NCBI GenBank assembly: GCA_902803155.1
Contig: CADCOU010000174.1
Location: 1-15,124 of the forward strand
Reading direction: 5' to 3'
Origin: an uncultured Lachnospiraceae bacterium
GTDB taxonomy: Bacteria; Bacillota; Clostridia; Lachnospirales; Lachnospiraceae
DNA: 15,124 nt
Position numbers and translations under genes: made by a program. The notes under the pieces were generated by a model. That model was not told the origin of the DNA and searched no databases. It was given only the letters and a program-made list of their open reading frames with translations. Position 1 is the first letter of the stretch. Each line of letters starts with the position of its first letter. Shown one piece after another: positions 7,739-14,496 of this stretch.

Positions 7739-9016
7739 ATGCGAAATCTGTTCCATACAAAAAGCGAAAAAAGACGATTGCATATATCCCGGTTATCCGT
7801 ATTGCCGCTGGTAGTACTGGCTCTGGTTATGTGTTTTTACGGCGCGGTATATGCTGATGAAAAACAGTCAGAAACGGGAACCGCCTATGCCGAGGTCCGT
7901 ATGGTCGGAAAGAAAGCATACCTGTACAATCCGGCAACGGGCAGCTATTACAAAGGATTGAAGAAGGTAAAGCAGATCCCGGCCGGCAGCGGAAACTATT
8001 ATTATTTCAGGAACAAAAACGGCCTGATCTACAATAACGGATTCTTCAAGGCGGGAAAAAGGACTTACTATGCCCAGAAGAACGGGATCCTCCTGACAGG
8101 CATGCAGAAGATCGGAAAATATGGTTATTATTTTTCGGGCAAAGGTGTCATGAAGTCGGGCGGCTTTTTCAATGACGGTTCAAAGAACAGATACTATGCC
8201 GCGAAAAACGGCAGATTGAAGTCGGGACTTCGAAAGATCGGCGGCAAGTATTATTACTTTGATAAGAAATCGTTCCAGATGCAGTATGGCTGGATCAGGA
8301 GCGGGAAGTATACTTACTTCCTGCGTACGAGCGGAAAGCGGAAGGGACAGGCGGTAACAGGCTGGCTTAAGAGAAACGGGCTGAGCTATTACTTTGATGA
8401 AAAAGGCCGTATGGTCCACGGATGGGTAACGATCGCAGGCAAGAAGAACTATTTTGATCCGCAGACCGGCGAGCGCTATACAGGCGTCCGCAAGGTTGAC
8501 GGAAAGACATATAACTTCGGATCGGACGGAATAAAAGTACAGGCGACCGGCTCCTGGATGATTAAAGTGAACTACAGCACCTGCACCGTTACGGTATACC
8601 GCGGTGACACTCCGGTGAAAGCGTTTGCCTGCTCACCCGGCGCCGGAGGAGCGACTCCGACCGGAACATTTAAGCTGCTGGATAAGCTGAGATGGCATGA
8701 GCTGATGGGACCGTCGTGGGGGCAGTGGTGTTCACACATCACCTACAATATCCTGTTCCATTCGATCCCGTACAACAGCTATCAGAACAGGTATTCAATG
8801 AATCCGTATGATTACAACCAGCTTGGCAAGGCCGTCTCGCACGGCTGCATCCGTCTGGCTGCGGGAGATGCAAAATACCTCTACGACAACTGCCCGATCG
8901 GGACAACGGTTAAGATCTTCTACGGCAGTTCCAAAGACGATCCGCTCGGCAAACCTATGCCTGCTTATGTGGGAAGCTGGAACAAGAATTACGATCCGAC
9001 TGATCCGACCGCCTGA
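7739..9016 (+). CDS. secreted L,D-transpeptidase (YkuD) with cell-wall-binding-type repeats
   Basis: 425 residues. The basic N-terminus (KSEKRRLHISR) and a hydrophobic core at about 21-36, ending near VYA (37-39), form a signal peptide or anchor. Residues about 55-265 are Tyr/Gly/Lys-rich repeats of the glucan/choline-binding type, which usually hold proteins on wall polymers. The YkuD domain covers about 272-396. It has the PTGTF turn, HSIP (341-344), and the active-site signature VSHGCIRL (366-373) with His368, Cys370 and Arg372. Such enzymes make 3-3 (L,D) peptidoglycan cross-links or attach peptides to the wall outside the membrane. A short Pro/Asp tail follows. The ATG has GGAG about 10 bases upstream. 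It is monocistronic, with its own promoter and a bidirectional terminator. Confidence 0.93.
   Translation: MRNLFHTKSEKRRLHISRLSVLPLVVLALVMCFYGAVYADEKQSETGTAYAEVRMVGKKAYLYNPATGSYYKGLKKVKQIPAGSGNYYYFRNKNGLIYNNGFFKAGKRTYYAQKNGILLTGMQKIGKYGYYFSGKGVMKSGGFFNDGSKNRYYAAKNGRLKSGLRKIGGKYYYFDKKSFQMQYGWIRSGKYTYFLRTSGKRKGQAVTGWLKRNGLSYYFDEKGRMVHGWVTIAGKKNYFDPQTGERYTGVRKVDGKTYNFGSDGIKVQATGSWMIKVNYSTCTVTVYRGDTPVKAFACSPGAGGATPTGTFKLLDKLRWHELMGPSWGQWCSHITYNILFHSIPYNSYQNRYSMNPYDYNQLGKAVSHGCIRLAAGDAKYLYDNCPIGTTVKIFYGSSKDDPLGKPMPAYVGSWNKNYDPTDPTA
7901..8533 (+). repeat. tandem glucan/choline-binding-type protein repeats inside the L,D-transpeptidase
   Basis: Degenerate units of about 20-30 residues recur through residues 55-265. 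They share a YYF or YFD aromatic turn, a Gly-Lys stretch and a short hydrophobic/Gly step such as LKSGLRKIGGKYYYF. DNA identity between copies is low, so this is an old protein repeat and not a recent tandem duplication. Confidence 0.7.
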
Positions 9017-9032
9017 CAAACAGTGTTCTGTA

Positions 9033-9068
9033 AAAAACCTCTGTCCTGCTTTCAGGACAGAGGTTTTT
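9033..9068. terminator. bidirectional intrinsic terminator between the L,D-transpeptidase and DeoR genes
   Basis: A perfect 16-bp inverted repeat has arms 9033-9048 and 9053-9068 and a CTTT loop. One arm starts with AAAAACC and the other ends with GGTTTTT, so each strand has a T-run after the hairpin. It sits between convergent stop codons at 9016 and 9089. Confidence 0.93.
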
Positions 9069-9088
9069 ATTGTATGAAGTGAATACTA

Positions 9089-9856
9089 TCACACCCGTAT
9101 GACTTTCACGCCTGCCTTCTCCAGTTTTCGGACTGTCTCATCTGACATCTCTTTTCCCGAGATGACAGCGCTGATCCGGTCAAGCATTCCCAGGGAAAAC
9201 AGCGCCCGGGTCTCGAACTTAGAGTGGTCGCACAACATATAGGTTTCTCTGGCGTTTTTCATTCCCAGGATCTTCAGGTCGACGTCATCCATGGTATAGC
9301 TCATGATCCCCAGATCGGGATCCAGGGCGTCAACAGACATAAAGATCTTGTCTGCGGAGATATTTTTGAGCATGGCCTCTGCATGATATCCGTATGTGGA
9401 ACAGAAACCGTCCCGAATGATCCCGCCGAGAAAAACGACCTGGTTGGAAGTTTTTGTGGAGACTTCCAAAGCGATGTACAGGTCATTTGTCACGACCCGG
9501 AGGTCGTGAAAAGATCCCAGCCGGGACGCAAGCGCACAGGTAGTGGTTCCGGAATCCAGTATAATCTGTTCCCCCGGGTTGATCATACCGGCGGCAGCCG
9601 CTGCAATCCGGCTCTTTTCATCCGCATTTGTCTGCGCCTTTATTCCATAGGGAGGCTCGAGAATCGAAGCTGATGGTGATACAGATCTGGCACCGCCTCT
9701 GACTTTTTCCAGCATCCTCCGGGAAGACAGTTCGTTGATGTCTCTCCGGAGGGTTGCTTCTGAGGCCCCGAGCTCTCGAACCATATCCTCTATTGTCGCA
9801 ATGCCTTTTTCATCGACCAGCCGTATCAGCCGGTCCTGACGTTCTGCCCGCAGCAT
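9089..9856 (-). CDS. DeoR/GlpR-family transcriptional regulator
   Basis: 255 residues from the chosen start. The N-terminal winged helix-turn-helix (about 1-57) opens with the typical MLRAERQDRLIRLV and contains SEATLRRDINEL, the recognition region. The C-terminal DeoRC effector domain (about 75-250) has LDSGTTTCALA, FLGGIIRDGF, MSVDALDPDLG and CDHSKFETRA, the isomerase-like fold that senses a sugar phosphate. Such proteins are usually repressors of the operon they sit in. The ATG at 9856 has GAGG at good spacing and matches the family N-terminus; the ATG at 9874 lacks a ribosome site and adds six residues. The SgcQ-like gene ends 27 bases upstream on the same strand, so the two are probably co-transcribed. 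The likely target is the repeat array at 10781-10833. Confidence 0.92.
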   Translation of the reverse strand: MLRAERQDRLIRLVDEKGIATIEDMVRELGASEATLRRDINELSSRRMLEKVRGGARSVSPSASILEPPYGIKAQTNADEKSRIAAAAAGMINPGEQIILDSGTTTCALASRLGSFHDLRVVTNDLYIALEVSTKTSNQVVFLGGIIRDGFCSTYGYHAEAMLKNISADKIFMSVDALDPDLGIMSYTMDDVDLKILGMKNARETYMLCDHSKFETRALFSLGMLDRISAVISGKEMSDETVRKLEKAGVKVIRV

Positions 9857-9883
9857 AATATCGCCTCGATTCATCCGGTTCTG

Positions 9884-10696
9884 TTACAGGGTCCTGCGGA
9901 ATTCTTTTACGACATCCATGAATTCACGTACACGGTTGACATCCACTGCATTCTCGAACACGCCGTCATATTTGAATGTGGTCGCACAGACAGCACCGTC
10001 AGAGTGTGTCAGCTGACGTACGATATTGTCTTTGGTACAGCCGGTGTTGCAGAGGATCGGCGTATGCTTAACGGAAGCCTTTACGCGGGAGAGTATCTGC
10101 GTATTGGTCTCCGCGCCTGCCGTAAGGCCGGAGACACAGATCGCGTCCGGATGATTATTGAACTCGGTGGAACGGGCAATTTCCTCGATACTGCGGTCTG
10201 CAAGATAACGTGCGGCTTCGGGAACGATGTTGTAGAGAAGCTTGATGTCTTTTCCTCCGATCGCCATCTGATGACGCACGGTCTTGCCGACATTGGTGTT
10301 CCACAGTCCGAAATCCGATGCATAGACACCGCTGATGATCTCGCGGATGAATTTGCCGCCGACAGATACACACAGGTCCAGGGATGCGATGGGATCCCAC
10401 AGGCAGTTAACGCCATAGGGGATCGTGATCTCTTTTCTCAGGGAACCGATTATATAGCCCATGGCTGCCAGGGTGATGGGCTCCACCTGTGTCAGGTAGG
10501 GAAGACTGAATTCGTTGGAAAACATGATCGCATCCACGCCGCCTTCCTGCAGTGCGAGCAGGTCCTTGCGCGCACATTCCACGACATAGTCTATCCCCTT
10601 CTCCTGATCGTAGTGAGGATCACCCGGGAGCGGCTGCAGGTGGCACATCGCAATGATCGGTTTCACGGTTCCGAATAATTCTTCCATCCAGTTCAT
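9884..10696 (-). CDS. sgcQ: BtpA/SgcQ-family protein
   Basis: 270 residues, full length. It belongs to the BtpA family (predicted TIM-barrel fold). The family member BtpA was first linked to photosystem I in cyanobacteria; SgcQ belongs to the enterobacterial sgc sugar cluster. From memory, this protein resembles E. coli SgcQ closely: AMCHLQPLPGDP near residue 15, GGVDAIMFSNEFSLPYLT, GVNCLWDPIAS, GKFIREIISGVYASDFG, FNNHPDAICVSGLTAG, and CATTFKYDGVFEN near the end. No enzymatic activity is established for SgcQ, so none is claimed. AGAGGAG lies 8 bases before the ATG. It is the first gene of a two-gene unit with a DeoR regulator, which suggests a sugar-phosphate-related role. No PTS or transporter gene is present on either side, unlike the enterobacterial cluster. 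Confidence 0.88.
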   Translation of the reverse strand: MNWMEELFGTVKPIIAMCHLQPLPGDPHYDQEKGIDYVVECARKDLLALQEGGVDAIMFSNEFSLPYLTQVEPITLAAMGYIIGSLRKEITIPYGVNCLWDPIASLDLCVSVGGKFIREIISGVYASDFGLWNTNVGKTVRHQMAIGGKDIKLLYNIVPEAARYLADRSIEEIARSTEFNNHPDAICVSGLTAGAETNTQILSRVKASVKHTPILCNTGCTKDNIVRQLTHSDGAVCATTFKYDGVFENAVDVNRVREFMDVVKEFRRTL

Positions 10697-10762
10697 AATG
10701 CTTTCTCCTCTCTATATTGGATCTGTTGAAATGTGTTTTCAGGAATGTACTGTTCATGAAAT

Positions 10763-10790
10763 AGTATAACAAAAAAACAGTCAAAGTCAA
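10763..10790 (-). promoter_or_regulatory. sigma-A-type promoter for the sgcQ-like/deoR operon
   Basis: On the minus strand, TTGACT (10785-10790) and TATACT (10763-10768) are 16 bp apart, giving a leader of about 60 bases before the ATG at 10696. The half-site array starts inside this promoter and continues upstream, so repressor binding would block polymerase directly. Confidence 0.7.
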
Positions 10791-10833
10791 CACAAAATAA
10801 TCAAAAATAATCATTTAAAATCAAAAACAGTCA
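10781..10833. promoter_or_regulatory. 10-bp phased half-site array, candidate DeoR-family operator
   Basis: TCA occurs on the plus strand at 10781, 10801, 10811, 10821 and 10831, an exact 10-bp period. The 10791 position has the degenerate CAC, and one extra TCA lies off phase at 10787. Most copies are preceded by AATAA or AACAG, so the minus strand reads as repeated TGAYTRTTTT units. Direct AT-rich half-sites one helical turn apart are typical of DeoR-family operators. The array overlaps the -35 box and spacer of the promoter at 10763-10790. The binding protein is most simply the co-transcribed DeoR regulator (inference). Confidence 0.55.
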
Positions 10834-10851
10834 TCAGAAGGGAAAACAAAG

Positions 10852-10893
10852 ACCGGCGCATTCTCGCAGTCCGTATCAGGAGAATACGCCGGT
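10852..10893 (-). terminator. intrinsic terminator after kbl
   Basis: ACCGGCG (10852-10858) pairs with CGCCGGT (10887-10893), and TTCTC (10861-10865) pairs with GAGAA (10880-10884), with one mismatch between the two blocks and a 14-base loop. On the minus strand the hairpin is followed by CTTTGTTTTC, a T-rich run. It begins 22 bases after the kbl stop. Confidence 0.7.
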
Positions 10894-10914
10894 TTCTTCG
10901 CTAAAGCAGTTGGT

Positions 10915-12105
10915 TTACAGTCCCATCTCTTCGCGTACCTGCCTGAAGCATTCTACCACAAAGTCGATGTCTTCGTATGTATGAGCCGCGGATACCTGCG
11001 TACGGATACGCGCCTTGCCCTTCGGGACGACCGGATAGGAGAAGGCAACGACGTATACGCCTTTTTTCATCATCCTCTGGGCAAACTCGGCAGCCGTCTT
11101 CTCATCATAGAGCATGACGGGCACACAGGGGTGCGTACCGGGGATGATATCGAATCCTTCGTCTACGAGCTTCTTGCGGTAATAAGCGGTCACCTTCTCG
11201 AGATGGTCCCGGAGATCGGTGCTCTCTTTCAGCATCGAGAAGAGTTCCAGACTTGCACCTGCAATGGCCGGCGCGAGGGAGTTGGAGAAGAGATACGGAC
11301 GGCTCCTCTGACGCAGGAGGTCGATGATCTCTTTTCTTCCGGATGTGTACCCGCCGGAAGCTCCGCCCAGCGCCTTGCCGAGTGTTCCCGTGATGACATC
11401 AACGCGTCCTTCGACTCCGCAGTATTCGGAAGTGCCTCTTCCGTGAGCGCCGACAAAGCCTACCGCGTGACTGTCATCCACCATGACCAGTGCGTTGTAT
11501 TTATCCGCCAGGTCACAGACCCCGGCGAGGTTTGCGATGATGCCGTCCATGGAGAAGACGCCGTCGGTTGCGATCAGTTTGATCCTGGCCTCGTTCTCAT
11601 CGGCTTCCTTCAGTTTTGCCTCGAGATCCTCCATATTATTGTTCTTATAGCGGTATCTTTTAGCCTTGCAGAGCCTGACTCCGTCGATGATGGAAGCGTG
11701 GTTGAGTTCGTCGCTGATCACCGCGTCTTCCGCGGACAGGATCGTCTCGAAGAGGCCGCCGTTTGCATCGAAGCAGGAGGAATACAGGATCGTATCTTCT
11801 GTGCCGAGGAATTCGGAGATGCTTGCTTCGAGCTTCTTGTGGATATCCTGGGTTCCGCAGATGAACCTTACGGAAGCTACGCCAAATCCTTTTTCGTCAT
11901 AGGTCTTCTTAGCGGCTTCGATCAGTCTCGGGCTGTCGCCGAGTCCGAGATAGTTGTTCGCACACATACAGAGCAGTTTCCGGCCGTCTTCCATGGTTAC
12001 ATGGGCACTCTGCGGCGAGACAAAAGGCGCCTCACCCTTAAAAAGACCAGCTTCGCGGATTGCTTCCACTTCACTGCGGTAAAAATCCAAAGCTTCTCTG
12101 TTCAT
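10915..12105 (-). CDS. kbl: glycine C-acetyltransferase (2-amino-3-ketobutyrate CoA ligase)
   Basis: 396 residues, the same length as E. coli Kbl. It cleaves 2-amino-3-oxobutanoate with CoA to glycine and acetyl-CoA in the cytoplasm, using pyridoxal phosphate. It is an alpha-oxoamine synthase by its motifs: ANNYLGLG (49-56), GTQDIHKKLE (84-93), DELNHASIIDG (132-142), DDSHAVGF (210-217) with the cofactor-contacting Asp and His, and GTLGKALGGASGG with the Schiff-base lysine at K244. Related AONS and KAPA synthases share these motifs. The tdh gene just upstream decides in favour of Kbl. A GGGAGG ribosome site precedes the ATG. The 80-base gap after tdh shows no terminator, so one transcript is likely, ending at the hairpin at 10852. 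The gene order tdh-kbl is the reverse of E. coli. Confidence 0.94.
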   Translation of the reverse strand: MNREALDFYRSEVEAIREAGLFKGEAPFVSPQSAHVTMEDGRKLLCMCANNYLGLGDSPRLIEAAKKTYDEKGFGVASVRFICGTQDIHKKLEASISEFLGTEDTILYSSCFDANGGLFETILSAEDAVISDELNHASIIDGVRLCKAKRYRYKNNNMEDLEAKLKEADENEARIKLIATDGVFSMDGIIANLAGVCDLADKYNALVMVDDSHAVGFVGAHGRGTSEYCGVEGRVDVITGTLGKALGGASGGYTSGRKEIIDLLRQRSRPYLFSNSLAPAIAGASLELFSMLKESTDLRDHLEKVTAYYRKKLVDEGFDIIPGTHPCVPVMLYDEKTAAEFAQRMMKKGVYVVAFSYPVVPKGKARIRTQVSAAHTYEDIDFVVECFRQVREEMGL

Positions 12106-12185
12106 GATTAACCTCCCATTTATACTTGAATATCTATGCGAGTCCTCATGTCTGTATGATCAATCGAACTCCCATTTTTCTGTGC

Positions 12186-13259
12186 CTATTTATAATACAG
12201 TTTATGAATACAGTCCCAGTCCAGGATGACTTTGCCTGACTGTCCGGATATCATCGCTTCGAATCCCTTCCTGAAATCCGTGATATCGAACCGGTGTGTA
12301 ATGATCCCGGAGATATCCAGACCTGCCTGTGTCATGGTCGTCATCTTGTACCAGGTATCCCAGACCTTGCGTCCGTAGATGCCCTTAAGCGTGAGTCCGT
12401 CGAAGATCACCGATTCCAGATCGACCGGCGTTTCCGTCCCCTGGAGTCCAAGCAGGGCGATCTTGCCGCCGTGCTTCATTGTATGGATCATATCCTGAAG
12501 TGCATATTTTGAACCGGACATCTCCAGGCCGACATCGAAACCTTCCGTCATACCGATGTCTTTCATGACATCACCGATATTCTCGTACTTCAGGTTCACG
12601 GTCCTTGTCGCGCCGAGTCTTCTGGCCAGATCCAGCCGGTACGGATTGAAATCGGTTACTACGACGTGCCGTGCCCCGCAGAACTTCACGATCGCGGCAG
12701 CCATGCAGCCGATGGGACCTGCGCCGGAGATCAGCACGTCTTCTCCGAGCGTTTCGAAACTGAGGGCGGTGTGAGTTGCATTTCCGAACGGGTCAAAGAT
12801 CGCATACAGCTCTGTGGGAATGTTCGGATTGCACGGCCAGACATTGACGGAAGGAATCACGAGGTATTCGGCAAATGCACCGTTGCGGTTGACGCCTACA
12901 CCTTTCGCATCCTTACAGTTCTCTTTGTGCCCCTCCAGGCAGTTGCGGCATTTGCCGCAGGTGATATGTCCTTCGCCGGAAACATAGTCTCCCTTCTTGA
13001 AGCCTCTGACTCCCGGACCGGTTTCCTCGATCACGCCCACATATTCGTGGCCCGCGGTCAGACCGATTGGGATCGTGTGCTGCGCCCACTCATTCCACTG
13101 CCATATGTGTACATCCGTGCCGCATATTGCAGTCTTGAGGATCCGGATCCTGACATCGTTGTATCCGACTTCAGGGATCGGCACCTGCTTCATCCACAGG
13201 CCTTCCTCCGGTTTTTCCTTGACCAGAGCCCACATCATTCCTTCCTGAGCTCTTTCCAT
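12186..13259 (-). CDS. tdh: L-threonine 3-dehydrogenase (zinc-dependent, MDR family)
   Basis: 357 residues. It oxidises L-threonine with NAD+ to 2-amino-3-oxobutanoate, which Kbl then splits. Zinc-site features: CGTDVH (46-51) and GHE (70-72) for the catalytic metal, and Cys101, Cys104, Cys107 and Cys115 for the structural zinc. The Rossmann motif is GAGPIG (179-184), with Asp203 in VVTDFNPYR selecting NAD(H). KTAICGTDVHI and the HEYVG context follow E. coli Tdh closely. The start at 13259 is 9 bases after a perfect GGAGG. A TTG at 13265 is too close to that site, and the internal double ATG (residues 8-9) matches where E. coli Tdh begins, so the first few residues may be an extension. It is followed by kbl and has its own promoter at 13345-13372. 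Confidence 0.94.
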   Translation of the reverse strand: MERAQEGMMWALVKEKPEEGLWMKQVPIPEVGYNDVRIRILKTAICGTDVHIWQWNEWAQHTIPIGLTAGHEYVGVIEETGPGVRGFKKGDYVSGEGHITCGKCRNCLEGHKENCKDAKGVGVNRNGAFAEYLVIPSVNVWPCNPNIPTELYAIFDPFGNATHTALSFETLGEDVLISGAGPIGCMAAAIVKFCGARHVVVTDFNPYRLDLARRLGATRTVNLKYENIGDVMKDIGMTEGFDVGLEMSGSKYALQDMIHTMKHGGKIALLGLQGTETPVDLESVIFDGLTLKGIYGRKVWDTWYKMTTMTQAGLDISGIITHRFDITDFRKGFEAMISGQSGKVILDWDCIHKLYYK

Positions 13260-13344
13260 AAGCAATTACCTCCTTTGCGCCTGCCAGATCTTCCTGCTCA
13301 GAGAACTGATGACAGTATTGTTCAGACAACCTGCATCTGCCTTG

Positions 13345-13372
13345 ATTGTACTCTCATTTCAGGAAAAGTTAA
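13345..13372 (-). promoter_or_regulatory. candidate promoter for tdh-kbl
   Basis: On the minus strand, TTAACT (13367-13372) and TACAAT (13345-13350) are 16 bp apart, about 85 bases before the tdh start and 17 bases after the phosphatase stop. No terminator was seen between the phosphatase gene and this promoter, so read-through from upstream is possible. Confidence 0.5.
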
Positions 13373-13388
13373 GACCGTTTTTTCAAAA

Positions 13389-14117
13389 TCAATCCCGTCT
13401 TTCCCCGGAGTCCCATGTCTCACAGAATCTTGCGGCAAAGGACGGCTCCATGCCCTTTACATACAGATGACTGATGTCGCCGAAGGATTGCATACGGAAG
13501 GAAGCGATCCCTTCACGGCGCTCTTCTGTATACAGTGTGGTGACGGAAGCGGGCGGCGCGACCGTTCCGTGCCAGAGGACGAATGCCGGCAGGTGCAGCA
13601 GGTGGCTGAGCAGTACGCATTCCACACCGAAGTGGCAGAACAGTACGATGGTATCGCGGTTCGGTTCAGTGACACGATAGATCTTACCGTCTCTCTCATA
13701 ACCGTGAAGTGCAAGCAGCTTGTCCAGTTCGGAGACGACGTATTCATAATATTCCCGCACGTCCGCATTGATCATGGCCGGGTGATCCATCCACCTGCTG
13801 CGGTCGTAGAGGGAAGAGATCTCGGTCCAGTCCTGCGGGAGCCAGTCCCAGCAGATATGCTTTTCACCCGTTCCCGGGTATTTGATATACGGTGGGGAGA
13901 ACTCTCTCAGCCAGGGACAGATCTCAGCCTCACGGTTCATTCTCTTCAATGTAACCGCCGCTGTATCCCGTGCGCGCCCGAGTGAGGAGCAGTAGAACTT
14001 TTTCACTGTCAGTTTCGACAGTCTGTCTGCAAGCGCTTCCGCTTCTTTCCAGCCGGTTTCTGTGAGGGAGTCTTCCTCATAGTCCGGCTCGCCATGTCTT
14101 ACGATCAATAATCTCAT
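13389..14117 (-). CDS. histidine phosphatase family protein (phosphoglycerate mutase-like)
   Basis: 242 residues. The branch-1 histidine phosphatase signature is at the N-terminus: LIVRHGEPDY with the phospho-accepting His8. SSLGRARDTA (44-53) supplies Arg48, a phosphate-binding residue. LFCHFG (159-164) supplies the second His at 162, so the active site is complete. The family includes cofactor-dependent phosphoglycerate mutases and many small-molecule phosphatases; the long central segment (about 65-150), rich in Trp and Tyr, is not one I can match to a specific activity. An AGGAG site lies 10 bases before the ATG. It is transcribed away from nagB, from a divergent region with a palindrome between the two promoters. 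The tdh-kbl genes follow in the same direction but have their own promoter. Confidence 0.87.
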   Translation of the reverse strand: MRLLIVRHGEPDYEEDSLTETGWKEAEALADRLSKLTVKKFYCSSLGRARDTAAVTLKRMNREAEICPWLREFSPPYIKYPGTGEKHICWDWLPQDWTEISSLYDRSRWMDHPAMINADVREYYEYVVSELDKLLALHGYERDGKIYRVTEPNRDTIVLFCHFGVECVLLSHLLHLPAFVLWHGTVAPPASVTTLYTEERREGIASFRMQSFGDISHLYVKGMEPSFAARFCETWDSGERRD

Positions 14118-14242
14118 AGTATTATTTCTCCTGTGCAGGGGTAACTGTTATCCGGAAGTTCATCCCGGAGGCCAATCTGTTCATAAATGGAAGCAATTCT
14201 TTCTGAAAAATATGGAGTGTGCAATAAGAATTCTCCGATATC

Positions 14243-14251
14243 ATTGTACCA
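14243..14251 (-). promoter_or_regulatory. extended -10 promoter candidate for the histidine phosphatase gene
   Basis: On the minus strand the sequence reads TGGTACAAT, a TGN followed by TACAAT, about 125 bases before the start codon. No -35 match is seen at the right distance, and the palindrome at 14254-14278 occupies that space. Confidence 0.4.
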
Positions 14252-14253
14252 TT

Positions 14254-14278
14254 AATAATACAAAACTGCTGTATTATT
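14254..14278. promoter_or_regulatory. perfect 9-bp palindrome, candidate shared operator
   Basis: AATAATACA (14254-14262) is the exact reverse complement of TGTATTATT (14270-14278), with a 7-base spacer AAACTGC. It lies between the minus-strand -10 (14243-14251) and the plus-strand -35 (14282-14287). A regulator bound here would touch both promoters. A GntR-type factor would fit an amino-sugar gene, but the site does not match a NagR/DasR consensus that I can recall. Confidence 0.5.
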
Positions 14279-14281
14279 TAT

Positions 14282-14310
14282 TTGCGCTGAAAGGGATTAC
14301 GCTGTACAAT
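14282..14310 (+). promoter_or_regulatory. sigma-A-type promoter for the ribozyme-nagB transcript
   Basis: TTGCGC (14282-14287) and TACAAT (14305-14310) are separated by 17 bp. Transcription would begin near 14317, about 42 bases before the ribozyme cleavage site and about 310 bases before the nagB start codon. This gives an unusually long leader that contains the whole ribozyme. Confidence 0.6.
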
Positions 14311-14330
14311 ACTGACTTGAATAAAGCTTT

Positions 14331-14352
14331 GCTCCCCGGGGAGGATGGGAGC
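14331..14352 (+). other. 5' hairpin upstream of the ribozyme cleavage site
   Basis: GCTCCC (14331-14336) pairs with GGGAGC (14347-14352) around a G-rich 10-base loop; an alternative self-complementary CTCCCCGGGGAG lies at 14332-14343. The hairpin would sit near the 5' end of the primary transcript and be released with the short 5' fragment after cleavage at 14359/14360. It may protect the uncleaved 5' end; this is inference. Confidence 0.45.
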
Positions 14353-14358
14353 GTTGTT

Positions 14359-14496
14359 AGCGCCAGGACCGGAAACGGTTGACGAGGACGGCAGTGATCG
14401 AAAGACTCGGCGGATGCTGCCGCGGCCAACGCGGGTCGTAAGAGTTCATGGAAAAAGCAGAATCAACACTGTAACAGAGCATGACTTGCCGCGTGT
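14359..14496 (+). ncRNA. glmS-class self-cleaving ribozyme in the nagB leader
   Basis: This RNA class cleaves itself when glucosamine-6-phosphate binds as a cofactor. The predicted scissile bond is A14359/G14360, in A|GCGCC. P1 is ACCG-GAAA-CGGT (14368-14379). The strand TTGACGAGG follows; G14381 aligns with the active-site guanine (G40 of the Thermoanaerobacter RNA). CGGCAG (14389-14394) pairs with CTGCCG (14417-14422), enclosing the conserved ATCGAA and CGGCGGATGC strings. P3 is CGGCC (14423-14427) with GGTCG (14434-14438). The P3 loop ACGCG (14429-14433) is perfectly complementary to CGCGT (14490-14494), the expected pseudoknot. A P4-like stem pairs TCATG (14446-14450) with CATGA (14480-14484). 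All core parts are present and in order, so it is probably active. The next gene downstream is nagB, not glmS. Confidence 0.93.

Noticed and set aside
9857..9874. Upstream ATG for the DeoR regulator
   Set aside because: No Shine-Dalgarno sequence precedes it, whereas the ATG at 9856 has GAGG at correct spacing and gives the usual family N-terminus.
10981..12111. 376-codon open frame antisense to kbl
   Set aside because: It is the reverse of a conserved full-length Kbl with intact motifs; no promoter or ribosome site supports it.
12666..13985. 439-codon open frame antisense across tdh and the histidine phosphatase gene
   Set aside because: It spans two unrelated well-supported genes plus their promoter region, which is typical of a chance shadow frame.
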